A stretch of 64,000 bases of DNA from Catenaria anguillulae PL171. Its lineage: Eukaryota > Blastocladiomycota > Blastocladiomycetes > Blastocladiales > Catenariaceae. Location: NCBI GenBank assembly GCA_002102555.1, contig MCFL01000041.1, positions 62,001 through 126,000 on the forward strand. Direction: 5' to 3'. The number at the start of each line of letters is the position of its first letter. Positions within the stretch are counted from its first letter, which is position 1. Made by a program: the position numbers and the translations under genes. Under the pieces are notes generated by a model. That model was not told the DNA's origin. It did not search any database and saw only the letters and a program-made list of their open reading frames with translations. This document shows positions 35,406 through 45,386 of the stretch, one piece after another.

Positions 35406-35847
35406 ATTGCGGAAACAGATGTGGTGGCTGGCGGATTGCTCAAGGAACTCAAGGGGAGTGAAGGAATGCATGGACAGGCAGCAGACAGGCCAGAGAGAGT
35501 GGGTCGATAGTGTCAGGGCCTGGATGTGAGTCACTGGCCATCGGTCACGCATGCGCCGATCTGGCCCTTGCATCTGGCTTTCCAAGGTCAAGGACGTATT
35601 GTTGTACATACAGTATAGAGTGTGTATCAAACGAGAATAACGAATACGAAATGTTACATGGCAAGAACACAAGAACAATGGGAGGCAGCGAACGGCAAAT
35701 GCAGGAAAGATATTGGATTTGATGGAGAACGAGGAGAAGAAATGAGCAAGGAATAGCATGCGTAAAACAAGTGAACGAGACATCATCAACAGCACGCAAG
35801 CGAATTCGCCAGGAACCCCCATTCAAAGAGCAGCGACTTAAAAACAC
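35406..35847. other. Intergenic, RAD16 start to SH3 gene stop
   Basis: 442 bp containing the RAD16 promoter and the 3' end of the next - strand gene. No motif recognised. Confidence 0.4.
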
Positions 35848-37566
35848 TTACCTGCCACGGCGGCCCATGGACTCGTACCGGCCACCATACCCGGCGCCGC
35901 CCGACTGCTGCTGCTGCACCTGTTGCGGCTGAATGCATGCATACGGGAAGAAGCCCGTGGCGCCCGACGTCCTGGACCGACCCCTGGCCCACCCATCGTC
36001 AAACCTTTGGAACACATCGACCGTGTCGCCCGGGTTGAGCGAAATCTCGTCACCCTGGGTGGCGGCAAACGGCATGGTCGCCTGGCGCGTGGCAATGATG
36101 GGCTCGGGGGCCATGGCGGGTGCCTGGGCGGGCGTCGGCATGCCGTAGGACGAGTTGGATGACACGCCTGATGCGCCGGTGAGCATGGGCTGTTGGGGAG
36201 CCGGCATGTATGGTTGTGGGGTATGGGGCACAGCGCCGTACTGCTGGGGCATGGGCGGAACGGGCGTGGGCGGAAGACTGGCGCCGGCCAGCAGGTTGGT
36301 GGTGGACGAGGAGCCTGCTTGCGATTGAGGGAGCGAACCGGACCCATTCTTGTTCTTCTTGGCGGCGGCCGCGGCGGCTGCATCGGCTTCCTGCTGCTTC
36401 ATGCGCTCGGCTTCCTTGGCGGCCTCGAGCTTGGCGCCACGGCTACGGATGCTGTTGAGGCCAGCAAGACCGGCAATCAGGGCTAACAGGGCGAGGACAG
36501 CCATGCCAACGGACGCGAACATGGGTGCACGGTTCACCTCCTTGTCGAGCGGATCCGTAAGCTTGATGGTACCGGCTGTCGAGGCCTTACTGAGTTCGGC
36601 CTGGCAGGCGGCCTTATTGCCACCTGGAAGAGACAAGCGCGGCGCCGGGCACAGGTCGGGGCGCGAGCAGGCGACAAACGTCGACAAACCACATTTCCGT
36701 TCGCCGCCAATGTCCTCTTCGTTGGTAGGTCCGGAAATGCAGTTTGTGCCAGTCGAGATGCCAGGGAACGTGCGGAGTGTCTGAAGGTGCTTTTCGCGCA
36801 GGTCGCGAATGATGGGGTGCTGCGAGCAAGTGGTGGCATTGTACACATCGCGCTCAATCGAGGTAATGCGTTCGTCGATGGTCGACTTGCAAACAGGGGC
36901 GACTTGACCTCTGGCGCAGGGCGACCCGGACTCGACAGCCCACCGGAGCATATCGAGACACACCCAGGTGTCGTACCATTGCTGCGTGGGGACATTGCAC
37001 CCAACCTGCTTGATCATGTACTCGTCACGGTACCTGCCCATCCAGTCTGACTTGACCCAGGGGGCTTGGCCAGGTGAAAAGAACCAGTTGAAGGTGGTGG
37101 CGTTTTGAATGTCGGAGAACTGGGGAATCAAGTCGGTTCGCTTGAGGGGAAAGCGGTCCTCGAAATACTTTTGCATGTTGAGCGGCAGCCACAAGTTCTT
37201 GAAGCCACGGCATGGGCGCGTCTTTTCCATGAGCAAGCAGCGACCGCGGCCGCCAGGTGCTTGGCAGACACCGTCGGGGCACGGGTCTTCGTCTTGGCGG
37301 GTTTGCGGCTGAGCACGATTGCCGTTGTTGGAATTGCGGGTAGGGGGCGGAGAGGCGGGGGCGTCGTCATCGTTGTTGGTGGTGGGAGGAGGCGTGACGG
37401 GTGTGACGGGGCGGTTGGGTTGCTGGGGTTGCTGCGGGCGGTTACTGTTGTTACCGTTACCATTACCGTTACCGTTACCCGAGTTGCCCGAATTGCCCTG
37501 GGCAAGGGAGACGGCGAGCAAGGCGGCGAGGATAGATAGGAGGAAGAGGACGCGGCAGGCGTGCAT
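35848..37566 (-). CDS. Single-pass membrane protein: Cys-rich ectodomain, TM helix, cytosolic SH3
   Basis: Single exon, 572 residues. A clear signal peptide (MHACRVLFLLSILAALLAVSLA) is followed by an Asn/Gly then Pro/Thr-rich linker. The ectodomain, about residues 95-340, has 14 cysteines, an even number consistent with disulfides. One TM helix (ASVGMAVLALLALIAGLAGL) is at about 349-370. A basic juxtamembrane segment and an Ala/Gln/Pro-rich stretch lead to a C-terminal SH3 domain at about 497-545 (DEISLNPGDTVDVFQRFDDG, then GATGFFPYAC). This suggests a surface sensor or adaptor that brings SH3 partners to the membrane, in the manner of Sho1, but Sho1 has four TM helices and no such ectodomain. 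Ligand and partners are unknown. The stop TAA lies in GGTAAGT, which resembles a splice donor. Confidence 0.85.
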   Translation of the reverse strand: MHACRVLFLLSILAALLAVSLAQGNSGNSGNGNGNGNGNNSNRPQQPQQPNRPVTPVTPPPTTNNDDDAPASPPPTRNSNNGNRAQPQTRQDEDPCPDGVCQAPGGRGRCLLMEKTRPCRGFKNLWLPLNMQKYFEDRFPLKRTDLIPQFSDIQNATTFNWFFSPGQAPWVKSDWMGRYRDEYMIKQVGCNVPTQQWYDTWVCLDMLRWAVESGSPCARGQVAPVCKSTIDERITSIERDVYNATTCSQHPIIRDLREKHLQTLRTFPGISTGTNCISGPTNEEDIGGERKCGLSTFVACSRPDLCPAPRLSLPGGNKAACQAELSKASTAGTIKLTDPLDKEVNRAPMFASVGMAVLALLALIAGLAGLNSIRSRGAKLEAAKEAERMKQQEADAAAAAAAKKNKNGSGSLPQSQAGSSSTTNLLAGASLPPTPVPPMPQQYGAVPHTPQPYMPAPQQPMLTGASGVSSNSSYGMPTPAQAPAMAPEPIIATRQATMPFAATQGDEISLNPGDTVDVFQRFDDGWARGRSRTSGATGFFPYACIQPQQVQQQQSGGAGYGGRYESMGRRGR

Positions 37567-38397
37567 GTTGGGTGTGTATGGTATGGCGGCAACGAGAAAG
37601 AAACTCTAATGTTGGAAATGGAAGTGAAATAGGAGGCAAGCTCGGCCAGCCGGTGGTCGGAGTCAGGTCGAGGTCGAGGTCGAGGTCGAGGTCGAGATGG
37701 GGGCTGAGTTGGGGTGGCCCTTGGGGTTGAGTCCGGGTCGCAGAGTGGAGGAGGGGAGAGGAGAGGAGGGGTTGGGTTGGCGGTGTTGCTCTTGCTCTTG
37801 CTCTTGCTACTTGCTACCAGTTTTATTCGCACTACCTACATCAGTTCTTTATTGTTGTGAATCGATATACTCAATATGGTTGTCAACCTGATGGCAATAG
37901 GCGGGCGAGAACCAGAACCGCAGCCAGAGCCAAAGGCAGAGGCAGTGCCATTACGGCCACTGTCTCTGCATCCGTAGTCCGTAACTCAGTCATTCAGTTC
38001 AGTGGAGCGCCGCCATTTGCTTCTTTTCTTCATCTGTTGCCTTTTACGTTGACCGCAGGAACACCGGAAATCCGGGGAATTCATAATGTCCAAAATAGGC
38101 CCCACACGGCCTATGTAGAAAATCCGTGCAAATCGCCAGAGTGGCTCATCATTGAATTCTACGTATACGTACCTATGCTCTGAAGATTACAATATGATCC
38201 AACTCGCGGCGCATAGTACGCACTCTCAGCAATGCAATCTTGGGACCCGCTACTCCCACTTCACCATGACCGCACACCGCCAATGCATCCACGTCCTTCT
38301 CGCACTGGCCCAGGACCAGCACCAGCACTCCACTGAGCAATTCAGCTCCATTGTCATCCACTGCTTCGTCTCCGCAACCAGCGGCAAAGACTGCCAA
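37567..38397. promoter_or_regulatory. Divergent upstream region of SH3 and GT90 genes
   Basis: 831 bp between two divergent starts. It includes a tandem GAGGTC repeat at 37665-37696 and a CTTGCT repeat around 37790-37812. No gene supported. Confidence 0.4.
37665..37696 (+). repeat. (AGGTCG)n tandem repeat
   Basis: About five copies of a hexamer in the divergent promoter region. Confidence 0.85.
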
Positions 38398-40382
38398 ATG
38401 GTGCAGCACACACACTGCCCAGGCTGCCTCGCGCTCTCTGTCCTCGCACTCGCTCTTGCCACCGGCCTAGCCATCTCCACAATCTCGCCTCCCACCGCCC
38501 AGTCGAACCACCATTCCCATTTCGGACCTGCCCAGCTCCACAACACAAACCTGCTCTTCAAGCGGCTCCCTCTCCCTCCACCTCCAATCACCACAAGCAC
38601 AACTACACCGGCACGATCGCATGCACCGACGACTCGGCGCTCTCAGCAAGCATCCACCGAATCCCAGCCCCACCCACTGCACCGCCACCCGCCGCCTGCG
38701 TCCGCCGCAAACTCAAACAAATCGACCACAACCGGGCCTGAGCCGCACCCACTCGACACGTGCGCTCACTACGACGACCTCAACCTGCTCACCCGCGAAT
38801 CCGCTGCCTACTACGCTGCGCGCGGCGGCCTCTCGCGCCGCGACTTTGCCACGGCCGTCCGTGACTGCGAGCTGCGCAACTACGAATGCGTCCGGTTCCA
38901 AATAGTCCATGGCGAGGTCTACGCCGTCCACCCAGTTCCTGCCGCATTCCAATCGCGCACCTTGGCCACGTTGCTCTTGCTGCAAACCTTGGCCGATCGG
39001 GCAACCGCAAGGTGGAAGCGCCAGGTCACCGAGCTCGGCTTGTTGCCCGTGGCCAATTTGTCTGCTACCTGGGGCCCGAAATGGCCTTACCTTGCACCTC
39101 ACGCGCACCCATTCTCTCCCACGCACTCTGATCATTCCACCACGCACGCCGCACGGGCTTGCCCGCCAACTGGCCCGCGTGGCTGCCGCCATATCCCGTG
39201 CCCAACATGGACGCCATGCTGCACGACGGCGACTACCACCACACCGAGGCCCACTACTGGACCTACTCGCGGCCCGTTGGCGTCCATCACGGCTGGGTCA
39301 TGCCAGAGTATGCGCTTGCCGGATGGCCAGAGGCTGGGCTCACGACTTGGATCGAGGCGCACACCGTGTTGACGCGGCTGGCTGACGTGGTCCCATGGGC
39401 GTCAAAGAACTCGACGCTCGTGTGGCGCGGGACAAACTTGATTACCTTGCGCGCTCAGCTCCTTAGGGCGGCGCCGTATTTCGAGCCGAAGGATTGGTTT
39501 GATATCAAGAGCTCGCCTGCAGGCGCAAAGGATGCGTACATGACCATGGCCGAGCAGTGTGGCAGGTTCAAGTACTTGCTTTACACGGAGGGGTACGCGC
39601 AGAGTGGGCGTCTCAAGTACCAGTTGTCGTGTGGCAGCTTGATTATCAGCCATCCACCAGTGTATCGAGAGTATTGGACACCGTTGTTGAAGAATGGCGT
39701 GCATTGGGTTGTGCTCAAGGATACGGATTGGACGCGGGTGCCGGGGGTCATGCGGGAAGTGCGGATGGCGGACGAGGAGGCACAGGCAAAGAACACGACC
39801 AACAAGCCCACCGAGTTGGATGTGGACCGTGGCGAGAGGGAGACGAGGGCCGTCCCGCCCGCGTTGCTCCCGCCCATCGACAACGACTCCACCCTGCAGG
39901 ATTCTTCATTGCCCGACCACGCGGCGCACCCACCCTACACGCCACAGCAAATGGCACACAATGCCGCCCAATTTGCTCGCCGCGTCTTTTCGCAGGATGC
40001 CATGTCGTGTCAAGCGCAGGCTGCCATGTGGGCGTACCGGCGGTCCATCAACTGGAACCAGTTTACGACAAGAGGCGGTGGAAATGCCAAGCGCGAGGAG
40101 CACACGATTCGCCCGCACCCGAATGCCGTGCCCATCAAACAGTTGGCCAGGGAGGTCTTGGGACAGTGGATGGAGGTGTCGGGTGGGAGGATCCGCAGAC
40201 GCAGAGCATATCACAAAGATCAGCAGCCTTCAGCGCGGGCAAAGCCTCTTGGGCATGGTGGTTCGGGAGGAAAGGAAGGTAGCGGCGGGACTGTTGAGGG
40301 GCAGGAGCACGTGCATCTCGATTTGTCGTCTCCACGGTCGATTGGAAGAGACGCACCGGGAGAGCGCACGGGCAGAACGTGA
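38398..40382 (+). CDS. GT90 glycosyltransferase (CAP10/POGLUT-type), type II membrane protein
   Basis: The family transfers xylose or glucose in the secretory pathway; fungal CAP10 members build capsule or wall glycans and animal POGLUTs modify EGF repeats. About 661 residues. A signal anchor (CLALSVLALALATGLAIS) follows the ATG at 38398, then a Pro/Thr/Ser-rich stem. The first half of the domain carries YECVRFQIVHGEVY, and the second has WRGTNLITLRAQLL, then the conserved core FKYLLYTEGYAQSGRLKYQL, SCGSLIISHPPVYREYW and HWVVLKDTDW. One base appears to be missing between 39095 and 39160: upstream coding runs in one frame and PANWPAWLPPYPVPNMD onward in the next. An intron there is less likely because no usable donor is visible. 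Acceptor and donor sugars cannot be inferred. Confidence 0.82.
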
Positions 40383-40901
40383 GTGTGTCTTGGATTGTTG
40401 TGCACGTATCGTTGATACCATACACTGTAGACGTTGTAGACAGATCTATATTTACATGCAGCGAATATCTTCTCACGGTTTCGTCAGCTGATGTCATCAT
40501 GCTGTATGCTCGCTTTCTCTTTCCGTATCTGCCAAACTGAGGAGTGTGGGCTGTGCCGTAAGAACCAAATGTTGCCTGAAATGCCTGAAATGTCTCACCT
40601 AAGTACTGTAAATACAGTAACGTCTGCCAGTCCATGTGGAACCTCTTGGCAGCCAAGTCCTGTTCGTGTGTGCCGCCCAACTCTTGGCGTCAGTGGCTGG
40701 GTGTTGCCGTTTTGTGGATTCAACACATCAAAGCTTCAAGTATCCGCATCTGTCACTATCGATGCAAAAGCTTGAGCAACCCACCATTCACAGTGCCGTC
40801 AACGATTACCAAGATAAAAAGCGCACGGCTGCACCGCTCTCCTGACGCTCTACCAAGCACACCTCTGGCCAACCTACAACGAACCAACCACACCAATAAT
40901 C
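40383..40901. other. Intergenic, GT90 to LURP-one gene
   Basis: 519 bp between tandem + genes. Only short ORFs; nothing recognised apart from a repeated ATGCCTGAA at about 40572-40592. Confidence 0.4.
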
Positions 40902-41588
40902 ATGAAGCAACTGACACACAACCTCCCCATCGTCTCTGAGGGATGGTGTCTACCATACCCGTCCAAGTTTGTCGTCGAGGAAGGCAAGTACAAGTACGAC
41001 TTCGCCACTTTCCCTAAAGGCAAGGCTGAGTTGCGTGACTCTGACTGACCGCACCGCCGAAATCCGTCATTCCGAAACAGCCTGTCATCCAACGACTTCA
41101 AAGTCTACGACCCAAACGGCAACATCGCCTTCACCTTCAACGGGCACGCACTCGCACGCATGTCCGAAAAGACAACCATGTACCAAGGCAATGGTACGGG
41201 CGGTCCCGCCCTGCTCAACCTACGCAAGCAAATGGAGTTTATTCCCATGACGGCCAAGTTCAAGGTGTACGCCGGGTCCGGGTCCGACGGCAAATCCGCC
41301 CTCAAGATCACGGCTCGCAAGATGATGGGGTTTATCCGAGTCAAAGCAGAATGTCCACACTTGGGCATGACCTTCAAGTTCACCAAAGTGCCGCTGTCGA
41401 GGGATATGAGCGTGTACATTGACGGGGACGATTCAAGTCCCGTAGCAAAGATTCACAAGAATCTGGACTTCAATTCGTACTTTCGGAAAAAGGATTCGTA
41501 TGTCATTGAGGTGACGGCCGGGATGGATGCTGCAGCGACAGTGGCATTGGCGGTGATTGCAGATATTTGTTTTGAAGATGGGGTGTGA
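40902..41588 (+). CDS. LURP-one-related (tubby-like C-terminal fold) protein
   Basis: Family of small beta-barrel proteins, broadly spread in plants, fungi and bacteria, with no agreed molecular function. Exons 40902-40993 and 41081-41588 (87-nt intron) give 199 residues. Splicing joins FVVEEGKY to LSSNDFKVYDPNGNIAF, the typical LURP pattern of a strand followed by VYDxNG. Further strands carry LLNLRKQMEF, KFKVYAG and MSVYIDGDDSSPVAKIHK, and the end has DSYVIEVTAGMDAAATVALA. A GC donor at AAAG|GCAAGG was considered, but it gives the wrong phase. Confidence 0.78.
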
Positions 41589-42089
41589 AGCCCGTCCGAC
41601 TTAACGGTGGTCAGTCCGTTATCTCGTTTCCCTGCTTTATTCTATACCTTCAAACCGTCCCATATACATCATGAATCAAGACAGTATTTCCATGTCATTT
41701 GTGTCTCCCTGAATGGTAAGGGCTCATGCATTCCGGTCACTGCATGTGTCCAGAAACGATGTTCTGGTCAATCAGCTCCCCACCCAATTGTGGCAAGTGG
41801 GAACACGTCAATTGTAGCGAGGCACTTCCAGTTCAGAAATGGTGACTTTTGGCGCGTCCATGGGGGCGCATCACCTGTCCATAGCCAAGACAGCGGCCCG
41901 GCTTTACAGACTCAACGGTCGCCGCGGCAATTTTCTGCTGACTGCACTCAACGGGCACTCAAGTCCACTCTTATTCATGTGATGTTTCCATACCACGGAC
42001 ATGGCAGGTATTTAAACCCACCAGCACCCCATGAGCTGAGCGAGCCTGCATCAAACCATCATGTTGTGCCATCATTCCATCATCAACAT
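41589..42089. other. Intergenic after the LURP-one gene
   Basis: 501 bp. No supported gene or repeat. Confidence 0.4.
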
Positions 42090-42943
42090 GCCTTCAACAA
42101 CAACTGTTCAAAACAGCGATTCAAGCAGTGACTCGCACTCCTCCTCGGCCCTCACCCATCTCCTACATCTATTCCCATCATCGCCTCGACCCTGTGTCTC
42201 CCGCTCGAATCCACTTACCTCATCCACGAACCGAGCCGCCACAACAAGACCCAACCACGTGTGTGACCTGCAAGGCACGAAATCTTTCGCTTCGACCCAC
42301 TCCACCGCTCGCGATCCGGCCGACCGTCCGCTGCCATGTACCACGCTGCGCTGCCCGAATCGCCCACTGCTCACGTTCGCAAATCAATCAACATTGTCCC
42401 ATGGTTTTCGTCGTCAACCTACGCTGTGTACCCTGGCGGGAGCGGGCGGGCAAGAAGTGATTCGTCGTGGTCGTCCTTATCGTCAATCGAGCGGCACGCA
42501 GCAAAGAAGCGCCCGGTATGAAGGTAACGGTGCATCGGCCGCGTGCACCGTGGAAGAAGCACTTGACGGTCACGGCAGTTGCACCCGGGTCAGGCGTGTC
42601 GTTTTACGTGCCGGCAGATGTTGGAAGCAGTGGCGAGTTTGAGGTGATGATGCTGGTGCATGGGGAGGCAAGGTCGCAACCCGTTGCAAGGGTGAGACGA
42701 TGTGGTGGGAGCAGTGGAGTCATGGGGACAAGAGGCATAGCATGCTCGGGGGAGGTACGACATTGTTGGTGGACGTGGCGAATGGATTGGATATCGGTGC
42801 GGTGTGTGCCCTGGTCGTCATCGTCAACGTTTACGCTCGCAGTTGAGCGGGTCTTCGATGTGGATGAAGGATATTTATGTCGAATGCGTTTGCCGTCGCC
42901 TGCGATTTCAGCGCGAGTGAACCGATTTATGAAGATTGGGAAA
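42090..42943 (+). CDS. Possible small gene, perhaps a diverged LURP-one copy
   Basis: Two protein-like stretches lie on the + strand in different frames. The first (about 42265-42517) ends SSSTYAVYPGGSGRARSD; the second (about 42520-42720) reads MKVTVHRPRAPWKKHLTV and FYVPADVGSSGEFEVMM, then PVARVRR. The pattern of a strand, VYPGG and a late PVARV resembles the neighbouring LURP-one protein (VYDPNG, PVAKIH), so a tandem diverged copy is possible. I could not join the frames with a convincing intron, and no start is secure. Confidence 0.3.
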
Positions 42944-43247
42944 TAGATTTCTGTATCAGTTGGCCTCGTACATAGGGTTTGGTACATGCATTGACGTTAC
43001 ATATGTTTTTTTGCTCGCGCCCTGCACTCTGCACTCGGCTCGGCGGCTCTTGGACTGGAGGGCCATCGCACCTACACATGCAGATCATACTCAGATCAAC
43101 CCTGCCGATCATTCTCTCATTGCTCATTAATGAAAAATCAGTGATGACAATATTCAAATATTCATCCCAACAAGACGGCCCAATGGGACATTCTATGCAA
43201 TCATCGACACTTAGCATTCGATTTGATTCCGTTGCTCTGACCTGATA

Positions 43248-43859
43248 ATGAAGCTTGTCCGGTGAGTTCTCTTCCTGTCACCTCTCGTCTGATCGACAAC
43301 ATTCGTATCGCTGCCAGGGCGGTCAGTTACCGTCAGCCGAGGATTCTTCTTCAACCGACACCCCCCGCCATCCGCTCACACACTGACCCCATTGCTCCAC
43401 CCATAGATTCCTTATGAAGCTCGCCAACGAGTCGGTGACCATCGAACTCAAGAACGGCACTGTTGTCCACGGCACCATTACTGGTTCGCATTCCTGTCGT
43501 CGCTTGCCCCCGCTCTCTCATACACTACTTTGCCTTTCTAACCTATCGCTCACTCCCCGTTGTACACAGGCGTCGACATGACCATGAACACGCACTTGAA
43601 AACCGTGAAAATGACGGTCAAGGACCGCGACCCGATCACGCTGGACCGCCTGGCTGTCCGCGGCAGCACCATTCGCTACTTTATCCTGCCCGACTCGCTG
43701 CCCCTGGATACGCTCCTCATTGACGACACACCGAAGTCCAGGCTCAGGAAACCTCCAAGTGCAGGTGGTGCGGGCCGCGGCGGGCGCGGTGGACGGGGCG
43801 GTCGTGGCAGGGGTGGTAGGGGCGGCAGGGGTGGTGGTCGTGGGCGTGGAGGCCGCTAA
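43248..43859 (+). CDS. SMD1: Small nuclear ribonucleoprotein SmD1
   Basis: Core Sm protein of spliceosomal U1, U2, U4 and U5 snRNPs. Exons 43248-43261 (14 nt), 43407-43483 and 43570-43859 give 126 residues, close to the human 119. [20 protein letters not shown] starts the Sm fold, with [20 protein letters not shown] as Sm1. Sm2 contains [19 protein letters not shown]. The C-terminus is the typical Gly-Arg repeat tail, a target of arginine methylation and SMN binding. The first exon is tiny, ending inside codon 5. The gene lies 2.1 kb from Gemin2. Confidence 0.95.
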
Positions 43860-44253
43860 GGCTGCACGCATTTGCGTTCATTGTTTTGCAAGCGGCCCGG
43901 ATTCCTTGTTGTGTTGGCTTTCTCACCCATCTCCAGCCCAGCCCGAAGGTTTGAGATTCGAGTGCGTTGATCCTTGCCGGTAACCACGAGAAGGGTGTCT
44001 GTATGTATGTATTTAACTACACAAGCATTCATTTTTTACATTTCGGACATGGCACGGCGGTTGTTCGATTCAGAATCACCATCTGTCGCTTGGCTGGTCA
44101 CCGGTTCGTCCTCGCACAAAAGAAATGGTTGGCCGAACCCCACTGGCCGTGTCTGACTGCCGCTGTTGCTGTGCCCGGGCAGCGACTTGCGCTTGTCGCT
44201 TCGCTGTCAAGAGCAATCAAGTATGCGTTAGCAGTGCAATCAAAAGCAAGCAG
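43860..44253. other. Intergenic between convergent SmD1 and SAP30BP genes
   Basis: 394 bp between two 3' ends. Nothing recognised. Confidence 0.4.
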
Positions 44254-45173
44254 TCACATTGCAAAACACGACGAAATGAAGTCCGTACCGAGTTCCGTCA
44301 AAAATTCGCCCCTCTTCAGCTTTTCTCGGCCGCGGCCTCCATCATCTGCACTTTGCCGCTCCCATGGATGCAGCGGGCTGAACTGTGAGCCATACTCGTC
44401 AATGCCAAACATGGCCACCATCTTGTGCAAAACAGCAGGATTGCCTGCATTGGGTGCACGCAAGACAGCATCAGTAAAGTGCTGGCCCGTTGTGTGCTTG
44501 AGATGTGTCCATTGCTTGAGCTTGTCGAGCAATGCAGGGTCGATTTTGGATGCAGGTGCAGGTGGTGGGATGGCGATGGGTGAGGGCGTGAATGATGAAA
44601 AGAGCTGGCAGCTAGCAGCGGCTGAGGCAAAGGATGAGCTTGGAAGGGTGGATAAGGCGGAAGGTGGGGCTGACTTGCGAGGGGAAGAATGGGAATCGTG
44701 GCTGCTCCGTCGCGTTGGCGATTCCACGATGGACTCTTGTTGGGAGGTCATTTGGCGGCCGTGCATGAAGTGAGCGATAAAATCCGAGTACGAGTACATG
44801 TCGGTCACATTGCTAACGACGGGAATGATCCACGAGGATGTGTCAAGTTGGAACGGTGGCAGGACAGGCACCGCAGGCGGCGACTGCTTGGGTGAGTGCT
44901 GTGGCGATGGGCGTTGTGGTCCAAGGATCGGAGCTTGATCGTCGTCGTCCACGTCCATGGCATCTTGGAGGGAAGCCTCGGGCTGCTCACGCTGCGAGAC
45001 TACTAGTTGTGGTTGCCGGCCAACAAGGGATGCTGCCTGCGATGTGCCGCCGTTCGACGTGTGCACGGAGATGGCCCGTTCTGGTTCAAGTTGTTGAAAT
45101 CCTCGTCGTCGTCGTCCGAGCCGTAAGCGACCAGAGCGCTGGCGAGGGCGGGCGGAACGCTGCCGTGTGACAT
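44254..45173 (-). CDS. SAP30BP/HCNGP-like nuclear protein
   Basis: SAP30BP (HCNGP) is a conserved nuclear protein, first linked to transcription repression and later to splicing. Start MSHGSVPPALASALVAYGSD at 45173, followed by the usual acidic DDDDEDFNN block. About 306 residues once one base is added near 45079, where the frame shifts into VHTSNGGTSQAAS. The HCNGP domain is at about residues 185-270: PALLDKLKQWTHLKHTTGQH, then GNPAVLHKMVAMFGIDEYGS, where the family has an Asn-Pro-x-hydrophobic pattern and IDELG. The C-terminal Lys/Glu tail seen in animals is short here. It is divergent from Gemin2. Confidence 0.78.
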
Positions 45174-45386
45174 GATGAAAAGGATTGCGCCGGGTCGGCC
45201 GTAGATATATAGATCCCTTGACATTGATACAAGCGAATTGCGATCGCTCGCGGTCGACGGATCTCTTCAGATTGATGCCAGCGTTGTCGGATCAGAGAGT
45301 CGACGTCGAGAGGAGGGACGACGACGATTCTTGGAGGCATGTCCATCGAATAGGTATACACCTCGGAAGCCCAGCGCAATGCAATC
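45174..45386. promoter_or_regulatory. Divergent promoter of SAP30BP and Gemin2 genes
   Basis: Only 213 bp separate the two starts. It contains GATATATAG near 45205 and an 8-bp palindrome GCGATCGC at 45240-45247. Shared control is plausible but not shown. Confidence 0.5.

Noticed and set aside
35830..35850. An extra intron at the SH3 gene stop (GGTAAGT)
   Set aside because: GTAAGT is otherwise unused as a donor here, the SH3 domain is already complete, and no downstream exon with fitting phase was found.
38713..39192. 159-codon - strand ORF
   Set aside because: Antisense to the GT90 gene.
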